64,000 nt of DNA from Acidobacterium capsulatum ATCC 51196 (GTDB lineage Bacteria > Acidobacteriota > Terriglobia > Terriglobales > Acidobacteriaceae): assembly GCF_000022565.1 (NCBI RefSeq), contig NC_012483.1, positions 1,116,001 through 1,180,000 on the forward strand, given 5' to 3'. Under the pieces are notes generated by a model, which was given only the letters and a program-made list of their open reading frames with translations, was not told the origin of the DNA and did no database searches. Shown piece after piece: positions 19,208 to 28,061 of this stretch. Each line of letters begins with the position of its first letter. Positions within the stretch are counted from its first letter, which is position 1. A program made the position numbers and the translations under genes.

Positions 19208-20059
19208 CTACTGCTCCCTTTGAGATGCCGCGCGCTGGCGCGAGGCCTCATAGAGCAGAATGCTGCCGGCGATGGCCGCATTGAGTGATTCGACCGGGCC
19301 CGGCGTAGGAATGGCCAGGCGCGCATCGGCCGCCTGTAGGAGGTGAGGCGTAAGCCCCGCGCCCTCATTGCCGATGAGCAGCGCACAGGGCTGCGTCAGA
19401 GCGGCCTGTGTGGCTGGCAGATCGCCATCGGCGGTGGTGGCAAAGAGGGTGACGCCCTGGGCGGCAAGCCGCGCGAGCACCTCTTCTTCGCAGCGAGCGA
19501 CGACCGGCATGCGAAAGACCGACCCCGCCGAAGCCCGCACCACTTTTGCGTTCCAGAGATTCACCGTGCCGGGCAGCGTAAGAATGCCACTCGCGCCGAA
19601 GGCTTCGGCCGAGCGAATCAGTGTGCCCAGATTTCCGGGGTCCTGCAGGCTGGCAGTGACGAGCAGCAGCGCCGGCGCGTGGGCCGGGAAAAGGTCGTCC
19701 CAATCAAAACGCGGCGGCGCGAGCAATGCAGCGATGCCCTGCGGAGACTCCGTATCAACAGCGCTTGAAAATATGTCGGCGGGCAATTCCAGTATTTCCG
19801 CGGTATCCAGAGCGGCACGCGATGGGGCCTTGGCCGCGACGCGCTCCAGCGCTTCCCACTGGCCGCTACGAATAAACACGGCGGCCGGAGCCAGGCCACT
19901 GCGCAGAGCCTCGGCGAGCAGCAGTTCGCCTTCGAGGGCGATGTATCCCCGCTCTCCCTTACCGGGATGCGAAAAGGCCGCACGCAATTCCTTCACGCGG
20001 GAGTTGTGCCGGCTTTGTACAATGCGTGTAGTGCGTGCGCGCTCTGTGGCATTCGGCAT
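19208..20059 (-). CDS. TrmH/SpoU family RNA 2'-O-methyltransferase
   Basis: A 283-residue RNA ribose methyltransferase with a trefoil-knot fold. Motif 1 is NLGTLIRSAEAFGASG, motif 2 LLIGNEGAGL, and motif 3 IPTPGPVESLNAAIAGSILLYE. The N-terminal 100 residues form an L30e-like substrate-binding domain (SRHNSRVKELRAAFSHPG). This layout is that of the 23S rRNA methyltransferase RlmB/TsnR-like group, but the exact target base cannot be read from sequence. It is followed by rarA after 4 bp on the same strand. Confidence 0.88.
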   Translation of the reverse strand: MPNATERARTTRIVQSRHNSRVKELRAAFSHPGKGERGYIALEGELLLAEALRSGLAPAAVFIRSGQWEALERVAAKAPSRAALDTAEILELPADIFSSAVDTESPQGIAALLAPPRFDWDDLFPAHAPALLLVTASLQDPGNLGTLIRSAEAFGASGILTLPGTVNLWNAKVVRASAGSVFRMPVVARCEEEVLARLAAQGVTLFATTADGDLPATQAALTQPCALLIGNEGAGLTPHLLQAADARLAIPTPGPVESLNAAIAGSILLYEASRQRAASQREQ

Positions 20060-20127
20060 GCGTGGATTTTACGCTGTTTGCCGGTGGAACCTCCGCTCAC
20101 AGGGGCCGCGCTTCTTTGGGAGATGCC

Positions 20128-20772
20128 TTGTACGCAGAGATGCTGCGCATCCATCCGGATGAGCCAGAGCCTGACCGAATACAGTACGTGGTCTCTTGTA
20201 TTCGCAGCGGCAAAGTTGTTGGCATGCCGACCGATACGTTCTATGGCCTCGCCGTAGACCCGGTGAACCTGCGGGCCGTGGAGAGTATCTATGAGCTGAA
20301 GTCGCGGCAGAAGCACAAGCCGCTATCGTTGCTCATCGCCAATCCCGGGCAGGCTTATGAACTGGCCCGCGAGGTGGACAACCACTTCGACCGGCTGGCC
20401 GAGCGCTTCTGGCCCGGACCGCTGACTGTGATCGTCAAAGCGGGCTCGCGCCTGCCGCTGCGCAGTACGGCCAACACGGGCAACGTGGCACTGCGTGTGC
20501 CCGACGCCGAGATTCCCCGCGCTGTGGTGGAGGCCCTGGGCCTGCCGATCACGGCCACGTCTGCCAACCTGCAGAACGCCGCCGAATGCACCTATGCCTC
20601 GTGCGTACGCGACCAGCTTGGCGAGCGCATTCCTCTGATTGTGGATGGAGGCCCGACTCCCCGCAGCCTGCCCACGACCATTGTGGATCTCTCGGCCGGA
20701 GGCGGGCAGTGGCAGATTCTGCGCGAAGGCGCTATTCCCACTTATGCCATCGCCCTGGCGTTGCAGCAATGA
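20128..20772 (+). CDS. L-threonylcarbamoyladenylate synthase (Sua5/YciO/YrdC family)
   Basis: A 214-residue protein that makes threonylcarbamoyl-AMP from threonine, bicarbonate and ATP for the t6A37 modification of ANN-decoding tRNAs. Hallmarks: GKVVGMPTDTFYGLAVD, the lysine-rich LKSRQKHKPLSLLI loop, ERFWPGPLTVI, and ATSANLQNA. The start is uncertain: the TTG at 20128 sits 5 bp after GGGAG, and the in-frame ATG at 20140 is an alternative. Its partner tsaB lies at 60841-61476 in the same window. The ydcF-like gene starts inside its stop codon. Confidence 0.88.
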   Translation: MYAEMLRIHPDEPEPDRIQYVVSCIRSGKVVGMPTDTFYGLAVDPVNLRAVESIYELKSRQKHKPLSLLIANPGQAYELAREVDNHFDRLAERFWPGPLTVIVKAGSRLPLRSTANTGNVALRVPDAEIPRAVVEALGLPITATSANLQNAAECTYASCVRDQLGERIPLIVDGGPTPRSLPTTIVDLSAGGGQWQILREGAIPTYAIALALQQ

Positions 20773-21428
20773 TGGATGCGCACGACCCGGCACCCGCCGG
20801 AGCACCGAAAAGCCGCTCCGCCGCAGCCTCCGCCAGAGGACGCCAAAGGGTGATCCGCCTGCTGGGGGCTCTTTGCCTGCTGGGAGGTGCCGCGTGGACA
20901 GCTTGGGTCTACAGCCAGATTCGCTCCTATGAGACGCACGATGAGGCGCGCCCCGCCGGCGCCATTGCCGTCTTTGGCGCGGCAGAGTACGACGGAACGC
21001 CTTCCCCGGTGCTGCGCGCGCGGCTCGATCACGCCCTTGCGCTCTATCAGGAAGGGCTCGCTCCGCTGGTCATCACGCTCGGAGGCCGGGAGAACGGCGA
21101 CACGCACACCGAGGGCGGAGTGGGTCGCGACTACCTGATGGCGCATGGAGTTCCCGAAGCCAGCATCATCGCCGAAACCAAGAGCGACGATACCGAAGAG
21201 TCCGTGGCGCGGCTGGCCGTCATCGTGCGTAAAAATCACATCGAAACGCTGGACGTCGTGAGCGACGGATCGCACCTGTTCCGGATTCATGCGCTTTGTG
21301 TCGCCGCAGGGCTGAAGGTTTTTACCTCGCCCCGCCCTGATTTGCGGCCCGCACCACTTGAGTACCTGATTCGCCGCCGGCTGCATGAGATTGCCAGCTA
21401 CACGGCGTGGCGGCTGCATCTGCATTGA
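20769..21428 (+). CDS. YdcF-like membrane protein (DUF218)
   Basis: A 219-residue protein with a basic N-terminus, one transmembrane helix (about residues 29-47), and a DUF218 domain: AIAVFGAAEYDGTPSPVLRAR, LVITLGGRENGD, SIIAETKSDDTEESV, and VVSDGSHLFRIHALC. DUF218 proteins include E. coli SanA and YdcF and are linked to envelope or cell-wall functions; the reaction is unresolved. The ATG overlaps the upstream stop by 4 bp (ATGA), so it is translationally coupled to the Sua5-type gene. Confidence 0.82.
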   Translation: MMDAHDPAPAGAPKSRSAAASARGRQRVIRLLGALCLLGGAAWTAWVYSQIRSYETHDEARPAGAIAVFGAAEYDGTPSPVLRARLDHALALYQEGLAPLVITLGGRENGDTHTEGGVGRDYLMAHGVPEASIIAETKSDDTEESVARLAVIVRKNHIETLDVVSDGSHLFRIHALCVAAGLKVFTSPRPDLRPAPLEYLIRRRLHEIASYTAWRLHLH

Positions 21429-21517
21429 GCCACTCCGCAGGCAGTTGCCGATTATCAGTCCCCAGTTGGCAGTCCGCAGTTTTGAGTCAGAGAATCTCTT
21501 CGGCTCCCGGCACTCCA

Positions 21518-22378
21518 CTACTTCAAGAGGCTCATGGCGGCAACGGCAGCGAGGGCGGCGGCGAGCGTGGAAAGAGTATTCACCGCATCGTTGTTGAGCC
21601 ATCCGCGCCGCTCGATCCATTCGCCGAGCAGGCTGTCGAGGAAGAGTCCCAGGATGGCCGCGCCAAAGGCCAGGCCAGCCTCCCGCCAGTTCAGGGGCAA
21701 TGCTACCCGGGCGACTTCGGCCACGATGGCGGCTCCGGCACATCCGCTGAGGGTTCCGGCAAGGGTGATGGCTCCGTCGGTGCCGGGCGGAACACGGCGC
21801 AGCGTGGTGAGCAGGCGCGGTTCACCGCCAATCACCTGCCCAATTTCAGAGGAAAGCGTATCGGCGGTGGCCTCGGCCAGCGCCGCAGTCATGGCCACCA
21901 GCCAAAGATGCGGCACAGGCGAATGCTGATAGACCAGCGCCATCGAAAAGGGCACGCCACAGAGAGCCGCAACCCCGAGGTTGGCCATTACCTGCGCGGC
22001 GGTACGTCCGTGCTTGTCCTCGGCGAGCCCGAGCTTCTCCTTGGCGGAACGGCCCGCGCGTGTGGCCAATAATGTAAGCACCAGCAGCGCTGCCAGTGGC
22101 CAGAGTGCCGTGCGCCGGCCGGGTGTCCAGAGCGAGAGGCTGGCGGCGACGATGGCTCCGGCGGCGGCTCCGCCCGGCGTGGCCGCACGCACCAGCCAGA
22201 CAATAACGCCAAACATGGCGGCGATGCCAAAGGCGATGTAGACCCTGAGGGTGTCACCTGATTCCAGCCGATACCCGGCGTCCAGCAGCAAATGCGCGGC
22301 CAGAACGGGCAGAAAGACCAGCAAAACCGCCTTGGATTGCCAGCGGAGCGGCGGAGAGGGGCGCGGCGTCTGGTTCAC
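21518..22378 (-). CDS. DUF92 family membrane protein
   Basis: A 286-residue integral membrane protein with about six to eight helices. The GRTAAQVMANLGVAALCG, ADTLSSEIGQVIGG and VPPGTDGAITLAGTLSG segments are those of DUF92 (TIGR00297/TMEM19-like). Plant members act as phytyl-phosphate kinases; the bacterial role is unproven, though a lipid-phosphate kinase is a fair guess. It is convergent with the ydcF-like gene and divergent from the beta-propeller gene. Confidence 0.82.
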   Translation of the reverse strand: MNQTPRPSPPLRWQSKAVLLVFLPVLAAHLLLDAGYRLESGDTLRVYIAFGIAAMFGVIVWLVRAATPGGAAAGAIVAASLSLWTPGRRTALWPLAALLVLTLLATRAGRSAKEKLGLAEDKHGRTAAQVMANLGVAALCGVPFSMALVYQHSPVPHLWLVAMTAALAEATADTLSSEIGQVIGGEPRLLTTLRRVPPGTDGAITLAGTLSGCAGAAIVAEVARVALPLNWREAGLAFGAAILGLFLDSLLGEWIERRGWLNNDAVNTLSTLAAALAAVAAMSLLK

Positions 22379-22479
22379 CAGGAGGTCCTTTCTGGCTTTT
22401 CCCCTGTGCGGAGATCAAAGGGAGTTTGTACACTGATTTACAATCAAGTTCTACAGCACAACCGGTAGTGAGGTAATTT

Positions 22480-24039
22480 TTGCGAGTGCGAAGCATGGTG
22501 TGGCTGGCGGCCGGGGGGCTGCTGGCGGTAGTTGCAACCGTCGGTTGCGGCAATCAATATCAACCAGTCATTACCCCTATTCAGCCGACGGGGCCGGCCG
22601 GGCAGCCTACGGCGTATGCGCTCGTGACTTCAGAGCCGCACTATAACCTGCTGGATGTTCCAGCAGATAATCCGTGCATTCTGAACAACTCGGATACACC
22701 CCCGAGCCCACAAGCCTACACTGACCCCGGTGTAGCGACGCTGATCGATACGTCCGGCGACAGCATCATGAACACAGCGCTGATCGGCAACGGACCCATC
22801 AATATGGGCATGGACCCCACGGGCGGCCTCGCCTATGTGCCGAATTGCGATGGCACCATGAGCTACGTGGAAGCCAACAGCACGCTGCAGACCAACAAAA
22901 TTCAGACCAGCACCTTCCTGAACAGCTACAACGGTGCCAAGGCCTATCCAGTGCCGAACAACGTGCTGGCCATGAACGGCACCATTTTTGTGACGGAGAA
23001 GGGCCACAACGCCATTGCCGAGATGAGCGCCAACGCGCCTCCGGCCTTGGAGCAGGAGATTCCCGTCGCTCCGGCCCTCATCAACCTGGTGGGCATTGAC
23101 GACGCCCAGCGGATTTATGCGATCAGCCAGGGCAATTCCAGCACGGGCGGCAACCTCGCATGGGGCGCATGCAGCAATCCCTCGTCGGTCAACACCAACG
23201 GCGAAGCGGATGGCCTCGACCTGCTGATCAGCACGACCAACAAGGTCACAAGTGTCGCGAACCAGAGCATTTCGTCACGTCTGCCGCTCGGCGTTTGCCC
23301 GGTCTATGGCGTGATGTCAAGCAACGGAGAGCGCGCCTTCATCATGAACCGCGGCAGCGGCACGGTTACGGTGATCGATGCGCAGAAGAATGCGATTGAC
23401 ACCACTAACAACGGCTACCTGACCGGCAACGGCACGATCAATCTCTGCCCCGGGCAAACCAGCTGCAATGCGGGTCCGGTTTTCGCGGATGTCTATAACA
23501 ACGGCCAGCTCATGGTCACGGCCAACTACGACAACAACACCATCAGCGTGATCGACATCAGCCAGGACGTCTACGGCAATGACAGCGCGACCTTCGGTAA
23601 GATCCTCGCTACCATTCCGGTGGGCGAGCACCCGGCGGCGCTGAGCATTCTGCAGAGTGACACTGATCCCCGCGTCTATGTGGCCGATCAGGGCACCACG
23701 AGCGGCAGCGGAAGCAACTTGACTTACAACGATGATGGCGCGGTTACGATCGTGAATCTGAACAATGATTCCGTCATCAAGACCATCTCGCTCGACATGA
23801 ATCCGCGTGAGATTGCCTCGGTGTACAACTACCCCACGGGCAAGGTTCTGGTGGCTGGTCCAAACAGCCCGTTTGTCACGGTAATTCGCACTGATACGGA
23901 CACGCTCGACACCACGATCGAAGTACAGGGCAACATCACGGGCCTGCGCACCAGTACACAGTATGCTGGCGCATCAAGCGAGGTGCTCTCCAACAACAGC
24001 ATCATTGAAAGCCACGCGCCGGGTTCGGGCGAACCATAG
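22480..24039 (+). CDS. Beta-propeller lipoprotein (YVTN-type repeats), first of two
   Basis: A 519-residue exported protein. The signal segment WLAAGGLLAVVATVGC ends in a lipobox-like cysteine, so it is probably a lipoprotein. The mature part is rich in Asn, Ser, Thr and Val and repeats the pattern 'V-x-V-I-D/N-x-x-x-N-x-x' (GTVTVIDAQKN, NTISVIDISQD, GAVTIVNLNND), typical of YVTN beta-propeller blades. No catalytic motif was seen. The TTG at 22480 follows GTGAGG; an ATG at 22495 is also possible. A distant paralogue is encoded at 44559-46061. A strong hairpin terminator follows. Confidence 0.72.
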   Translation: MRVRSMVWLAAGGLLAVVATVGCGNQYQPVITPIQPTGPAGQPTAYALVTSEPHYNLLDVPADNPCILNNSDTPPSPQAYTDPGVATLIDTSGDSIMNTALIGNGPINMGMDPTGGLAYVPNCDGTMSYVEANSTLQTNKIQTSTFLNSYNGAKAYPVPNNVLAMNGTIFVTEKGHNAIAEMSANAPPALEQEIPVAPALINLVGIDDAQRIYAISQGNSSTGGNLAWGACSNPSSVNTNGEADGLDLLISTTNKVTSVANQSISSRLPLGVCPVYGVMSSNGERAFIMNRGSGTVTVIDAQKNAIDTTNNGYLTGNGTINLCPGQTSCNAGPVFADVYNNGQLMVTANYDNNTISVIDISQDVYGNDSATFGKILATIPVGEHPAALSILQSDTDPRVYVADQGTTSGSGSNLTYNDDGAVTIVNLNNDSVIKTISLDMNPREIASVYNYPTGKVLVAGPNSPFVTVIRTDTDTLDTTIEVQGNITGLRTSTQYAGASSEVLSNNSIIESHAPGSGEP

Positions 24040-24067
24040 AGCGCGGCCTGCTTTCGCAGACAATTCA

Positions 24068-24105
24068 AGAGGCGGTGGAAAGTTTCCACCGCCTCTGCTT
24101 TTTGC
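24068..24105 (+). terminator. Intrinsic terminator after the beta-propeller lipoprotein
   Basis: A long GC-rich stem (arms about 24068-24081 and 24083-24096, the inner pairs opening to form the loop) is followed by CTTTTT. It lies 29 bp after the stop of the lipoprotein gene and just before the stop of the convergent GH13 gene. Confidence 0.85.
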
Positions 24106-24117
24106 GCGAAAGAAGCG

Positions 24118-27100
24118 CTACTTGCCGGCCTTCTTTTTGGAGGCTTTGCCCGGCTTCTCTGCCGCCTTGCCGCGCGGACTGGTCTTGTTCACGGCGGCAG
24201 GCTTTGAGGCCTTGGCGCTGCCCTGGGAACCCGAGCCGGCACTTGCATCCGGACTCGGACGCCGTGACTTGCCCCCGTTCGCTTTGCCCGGACCCGCTTT
24301 GTCTGCTGAACCCGACTTCCCGGCGTCGGCCTTCCTGAGGCCAGACGAAGACTTCGCCGGCTTAGGCGGCGGCGTCACCATGGTATCGACGCAGTACTTC
24401 AGGGCTGCCATCTCCTGACAGGCCGCGCGCACTTCCGTATCGATTTCCGTTGCAATCCGGCGATCGGGCACCTTGCGTCCGCTCAGACGGCAGAGGCGCG
24501 GCATGCGGAGCCACCACAGCATCTGCTCATAAGACTCCCGAGCGATATAGGTGTGCCCCTGCCACTCGTTCCATCCCAGCAACCAGCGCATCTCAGGGTC
24601 TTCCCATTGTGCGCGAGTGAGGCCATAGGCCTGCCGAGACACGGGATTCTTTTCTGCGAGAAGCACCTGGCGAACGCGCGCTGCTGCGCGCCATCCCTCC
24701 TCGGGCGGCAGACCAAGATGGTGAAACGCCTTGGCCAGCGGGTCGCGGAATCGAAGGCCATCAAAGATGGTCCCGGCATCCAGCACGGGCTGCTTCTTCC
24801 CGGCGCCGGAAAGCGATTCCAGCAGCAAGGCCAGTGTGCGCCACGCCAGGACAGGGGCCCAGAGCGAGGCCGCCATAACTTCAGGGCTGTAGCCAGGCAG
24901 AATGCGGCGTGCCTCGGGCGGCCAAAGCTCAGGGAAGAGCGCCTCCGCGGAGGGCAATCGCAGCATGGCCGTGAAGCTCTCCTGAAAATCGGCTTCCATG
25001 GTGGCCGGATCGCGGAAGACAGGCAGCGTCTGCGCGGCTTTTTCCTGCAATGTCGATCCGCGCTCCAACTGCGTGCGATAGGCGGCCTGCGCTTCTTCGA
25101 GAAAGATGCGGACGAGCTGCCAGAGCGAGGTCAACGCCTCTCTGCGCGCGGTGCGGACCTTGGCGGCAGCGCGCGCATCCCCTACTGGCACAGGCTGCGC
25201 CGCGAGGTCGGCGAGGTGACGTACCACCGGCGCGTCCAGCACCTGGCGCAGGGCATCGTGCGCCGGTTGCAGCTCCAGATGCAGCAGGGCCTCGTCCAGA
25301 TTGGGCACGCCTTCGCCCTTCAAAGCGTCGCAGAGGCGGTCCCAGGGCTGCTCGACCGTGGCACGCAGTTCCTGCCAATCGAGCAGCACATGGTATTCAT
25401 AGGCCTGCAGCCGGATGCGGAAGCCCTGCCCGGCCAGCTCGCTGGCGCGGCCCAGATGCTCAAGCCCAGTGCTGGCGTCGCGATAACGCAGCAACAGGCT
25501 CGAGTCTCCGCCAAAGCCCAGCCCCTCCTGCAGGGACTGGCGGCGAAGCTGGCCCGACCCTTTGTCCGCATAGGCGGCCGAGATGTGGACGGTGCCCTCG
25601 GTCTCCGCATAACGGTTGTGATAGAGAACCAGTGCGCGCTCATCGCCCCGGCGGTTGGAGTAGGCGAAGACGTTCTCATCCACCGTACCGTCAGCGCGGT
25701 AGAAGTCATACAGCAGAAAATTGCCGCTCTCGGCAAAGAGCGAGCGCCGGTGCAGCAGCGGAGCAATCTGCCGCTCGTGCCGCTCCACCAGCCACGGGTT
25801 TGCGTTCTCTTCATAGCGAGGGCGGCGATACTCCATGCCGTACTTCTCGGTGAAGCCCTCGATCTGGCCATGGCCAAACATGGGCAGGCCCGGCAGCGTG
25901 GCCATGAGCGTGGCAACGCCAAAGCACTTGTCTCCGCTGCCGAACTGGTCAATGGCCGTGCGCTCGTCGGGATTGCTCATGAAGTTGACGTAGCGCTTCA
26001 GAATGTCCGGATCAAACTCAATGGTGTTCTTGATCACCGAGCGATACTTGGCATTCTCCTCATCGCGCAGCATGTTCATGAAGGCGCTGTTGTAGACACG
26101 ATGCATGCCCAGTGTGCGGACGAAGTAGCCCTCCATGAGCCAGAAGGCTTCGGCCAGCAGCAGCGTGCCCGGCACCTCGGCCGCGACGCGATCCACCACT
26201 TCGCGCCAGAACTCATGCGGCATGGCGCGATTGAACTCCTCATCGGTCAGACCGTATTCGGCGCGCGAAGGAATGGCCCCGCTCGCGCCCGGCCCGGGGA
26301 ACCAGAGCCGGTGGAAATGCCGCTTCGCGAGCGTCATAGCGGCGTCAAAACGAATCACGGGGAACATGCGCGCCACATGCAGAATGGTCTGGATCAGATG
26401 CTCGCGCACCGCCGGATTCAGATAATCGAGCTGCGCCGTGTCATTCCACGGAAAGCTGGTGCCGTCATTGCCGTGATAGATGTAGCGCACCTCGCCGGTG
26501 GCGCGGTCGCGGCGGCGAAAGACCACGGCCGCATCGGTCTGGTCATAATAGTGGCGCTCAATCTGAATCTCGACGCGGCCATCGGCAGAAAGATCAGGCC
26601 CGTCAAAGGAATAATTCGGATAAGGCGTGTCCCAGCGCGACAGAAACCACTCCGGATGTTCGACCACCCAGGGCGAATCAATGCCCATGTGATTGGCCAC
26701 CATGTCGCTGGCCAGCCGGATGCCGCGCTGCGCCGCGCGGTCGCGCAGTTGGTTATAAGCCGCCTCGCCGCCCAGGTCGTCGGCAATGCGATAGTCAAAG
26801 AGCGAATAGGCCGAGGCCACTGCGTCAGCGTTGCCGCAAAGCTGCTTGATAGTTTTGCTGGCGCGGCTGCGCTCCCACAGGCCGATCAGCCAGAGCGCGG
26901 TGAAGCCGCGCCGGGCCAGCGCGTCGAGTTCTTCATCCGGAATCTGATCGAGCCGCTCGATCGCGCGGCCATACCAGCGCGAGAGTTGGTTGAGCCAAAC
27001 ATACGTGCTCTTGGCCATAAGCACAGTACGGGGCATCCATTCGACGTCCGCGCTGAATTTTTCATATTCCACGTCGCGCACGCCACTGAAGGTGGGCACT

Positions 27101-27981
27101 TCTGACTCGCTGACCGGGCCGCCCCCGTGCTGGCCGTGGCGGCGGCGCTCCTCGGCCAGGCGCGCCGGATCCCATGCGGGATGAAACTGCGTCCAGATGG
27201 CCAGCTCTTCCTCGTGCAACACTTCCCCGGCCACCATCAGCAGACGATCGATGGCCGATCCCAGCAAGCCGCCCCAGCGCTTGCGAATCACTGCAAGCTG
27301 ATCGCGCAACGAGCCCGGGGCCGTGAGCGACGGCACCAGCAGCAGCCGCAGCAGGTCCATGGGGCTAGCGTCAGGAATAGGAATGAGCGGCCGCGTCGCG
27401 AAGTACTCCGGCAGGCTCTGCGCGGCCTGGCGGTAAATGGTGTGTTCGGCAAGCGGGGTGTCGTCAAACAGCTCCACAAAGGGCTGAAAGGCCGGATTGC
27501 GATTGGCCATCCAGAGCAGAATCATCTCTTCAAAGGCCACGTCGCGGTGCGATACGCCGTCGGTGGAGCCGGTGAGCCACTTCTCCGGCGTCTGCTCGCC
27601 GCGATAAACGGCGATGCCCGGGTAATGCTGCACAAAAGCCAGCAGCAGCTTTTCGACCTTTTCCTCATGAAAGCGGCCGGCCAGCCAGGCCAGCCCCTCG
27701 GTCATGACCTGCGGATCATACTGCTTGCGATACTGGGCCACGAGCGCATGGCAGGCCTCATCAATGAGGCCCATGGCATAGAGAGCGGCGGGGTGAACGC
27801 GCTGCTCGGGGTGGCGCTCCACATCGCGCACCTGATTCATACGATGGGCAAACTCGCGGCACGCAGGCAGGCTGGCAAATACGACATTCCCGTTGAATGA
27901 AAACAATGTCTCCGCAAATTGATAGCGCTCGCGGACACGGCGGGAGATGTGAAATTCAAAGATCGGCAATCTAGCCCCCAA
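24118..27981 (-). CDS. Very large GH13 alpha-amylase family protein
   Basis: A 1287-residue protein. The first 350 or so residues are helical and not recognised. A GH13 catalytic barrel follows, with the nucleophile Asp546 in VIRFDAAMTL, acid/base Glu611 in LLLAEAFW, and the NHMG (about 430) and GLPMFGHGQ segments. About 370 further residues of mixed helical sequence follow, then an 80-residue Lys/Ala/Ser/Gly-rich tail. The TTG at 27981 gives the longest frame; a second TTG four codons in is possible, and no clear ribosome site favours either. No signal peptide is seen, so it probably acts on cytoplasmic alpha-glucan. Confidence 0.8.
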   Translation of the reverse strand: MGARLPIFEFHISRRVRERYQFAETLFSFNGNVVFASLPACREFAHRMNQVRDVERHPEQRVHPAALYAMGLIDEACHALVAQYRKQYDPQVMTEGLAWLAGRFHEEKVEKLLLAFVQHYPGIAVYRGEQTPEKWLTGSTDGVSHRDVAFEEMILLWMANRNPAFQPFVELFDDTPLAEHTIYRQAAQSLPEYFATRPLIPIPDASPMDLLRLLLVPSLTAPGSLRDQLAVIRKRWGGLLGSAIDRLLMVAGEVLHEEELAIWTQFHPAWDPARLAEERRRHGQHGGGPVSESEVPTFSGVRDVEYEKFSADVEWMPRTVLMAKSTYVWLNQLSRWYGRAIERLDQIPDEELDALARRGFTALWLIGLWERSRASKTIKQLCGNADAVASAYSLFDYRIADDLGGEAAYNQLRDRAAQRGIRLASDMVANHMGIDSPWVVEHPEWFLSRWDTPYPNYSFDGPDLSADGRVEIQIERHYYDQTDAAVVFRRRDRATGEVRYIYHGNDGTSFPWNDTAQLDYLNPAVREHLIQTILHVARMFPVIRFDAAMTLAKRHFHRLWFPGPGASGAIPSRAEYGLTDEEFNRAMPHEFWREVVDRVAAEVPGTLLLAEAFWLMEGYFVRTLGMHRVYNSAFMNMLRDEENAKYRSVIKNTIEFDPDILKRYVNFMSNPDERTAIDQFGSGDKCFGVATLMATLPGLPMFGHGQIEGFTEKYGMEYRRPRYEENANPWLVERHERQIAPLLHRRSLFAESGNFLLYDFYRADGTVDENVFAYSNRRGDERALVLYHNRYAETEGTVHISAAYADKGSGQLRRQSLQEGLGFGGDSSLLLRYRDASTGLEHLGRASELAGQGFRIRLQAYEYHVLLDWQELRATVEQPWDRLCDALKGEGVPNLDEALLHLELQPAHDALRQVLDAPVVRHLADLAAQPVPVGDARAAAKVRTARREALTSLWQLVRIFLEEAQAAYRTQLERGSTLQEKAAQTLPVFRDPATMEADFQESFTAMLRLPSAEALFPELWPPEARRILPGYSPEVMAASLWAPVLAWRTLALLLESLSGAGKKQPVLDAGTIFDGLRFRDPLAKAFHHLGLPPEEGWRAAARVRQVLLAEKNPVSRQAYGLTRAQWEDPEMRWLLGWNEWQGHTYIARESYEQMLWWLRMPRLCRLSGRKVPDRRIATEIDTEVRAACQEMAALKYCVDTMVTPPPKPAKSSSGLRKADAGKSGSADKAGPGKANGGKSRRPSPDASAGSGSQGSAKASKPAAVNKTSPRGKAAEKPGKASKKKAGK

Positions 27982-28061
27982 AAAAGTTCTATCGATACTC
28001 TGTCTGATGCACAGGCTTACGATATTTGTAGCCGCGCCACCGGGCAGGAGGGTTGAGAGGA

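Noticed and set aside
24553-27105. 850-codon open frame opposite the GH13 gene
   Set aside because: The GH13 frame has catalytic motifs in order. The opposite frame has none and is explained by codon bias.
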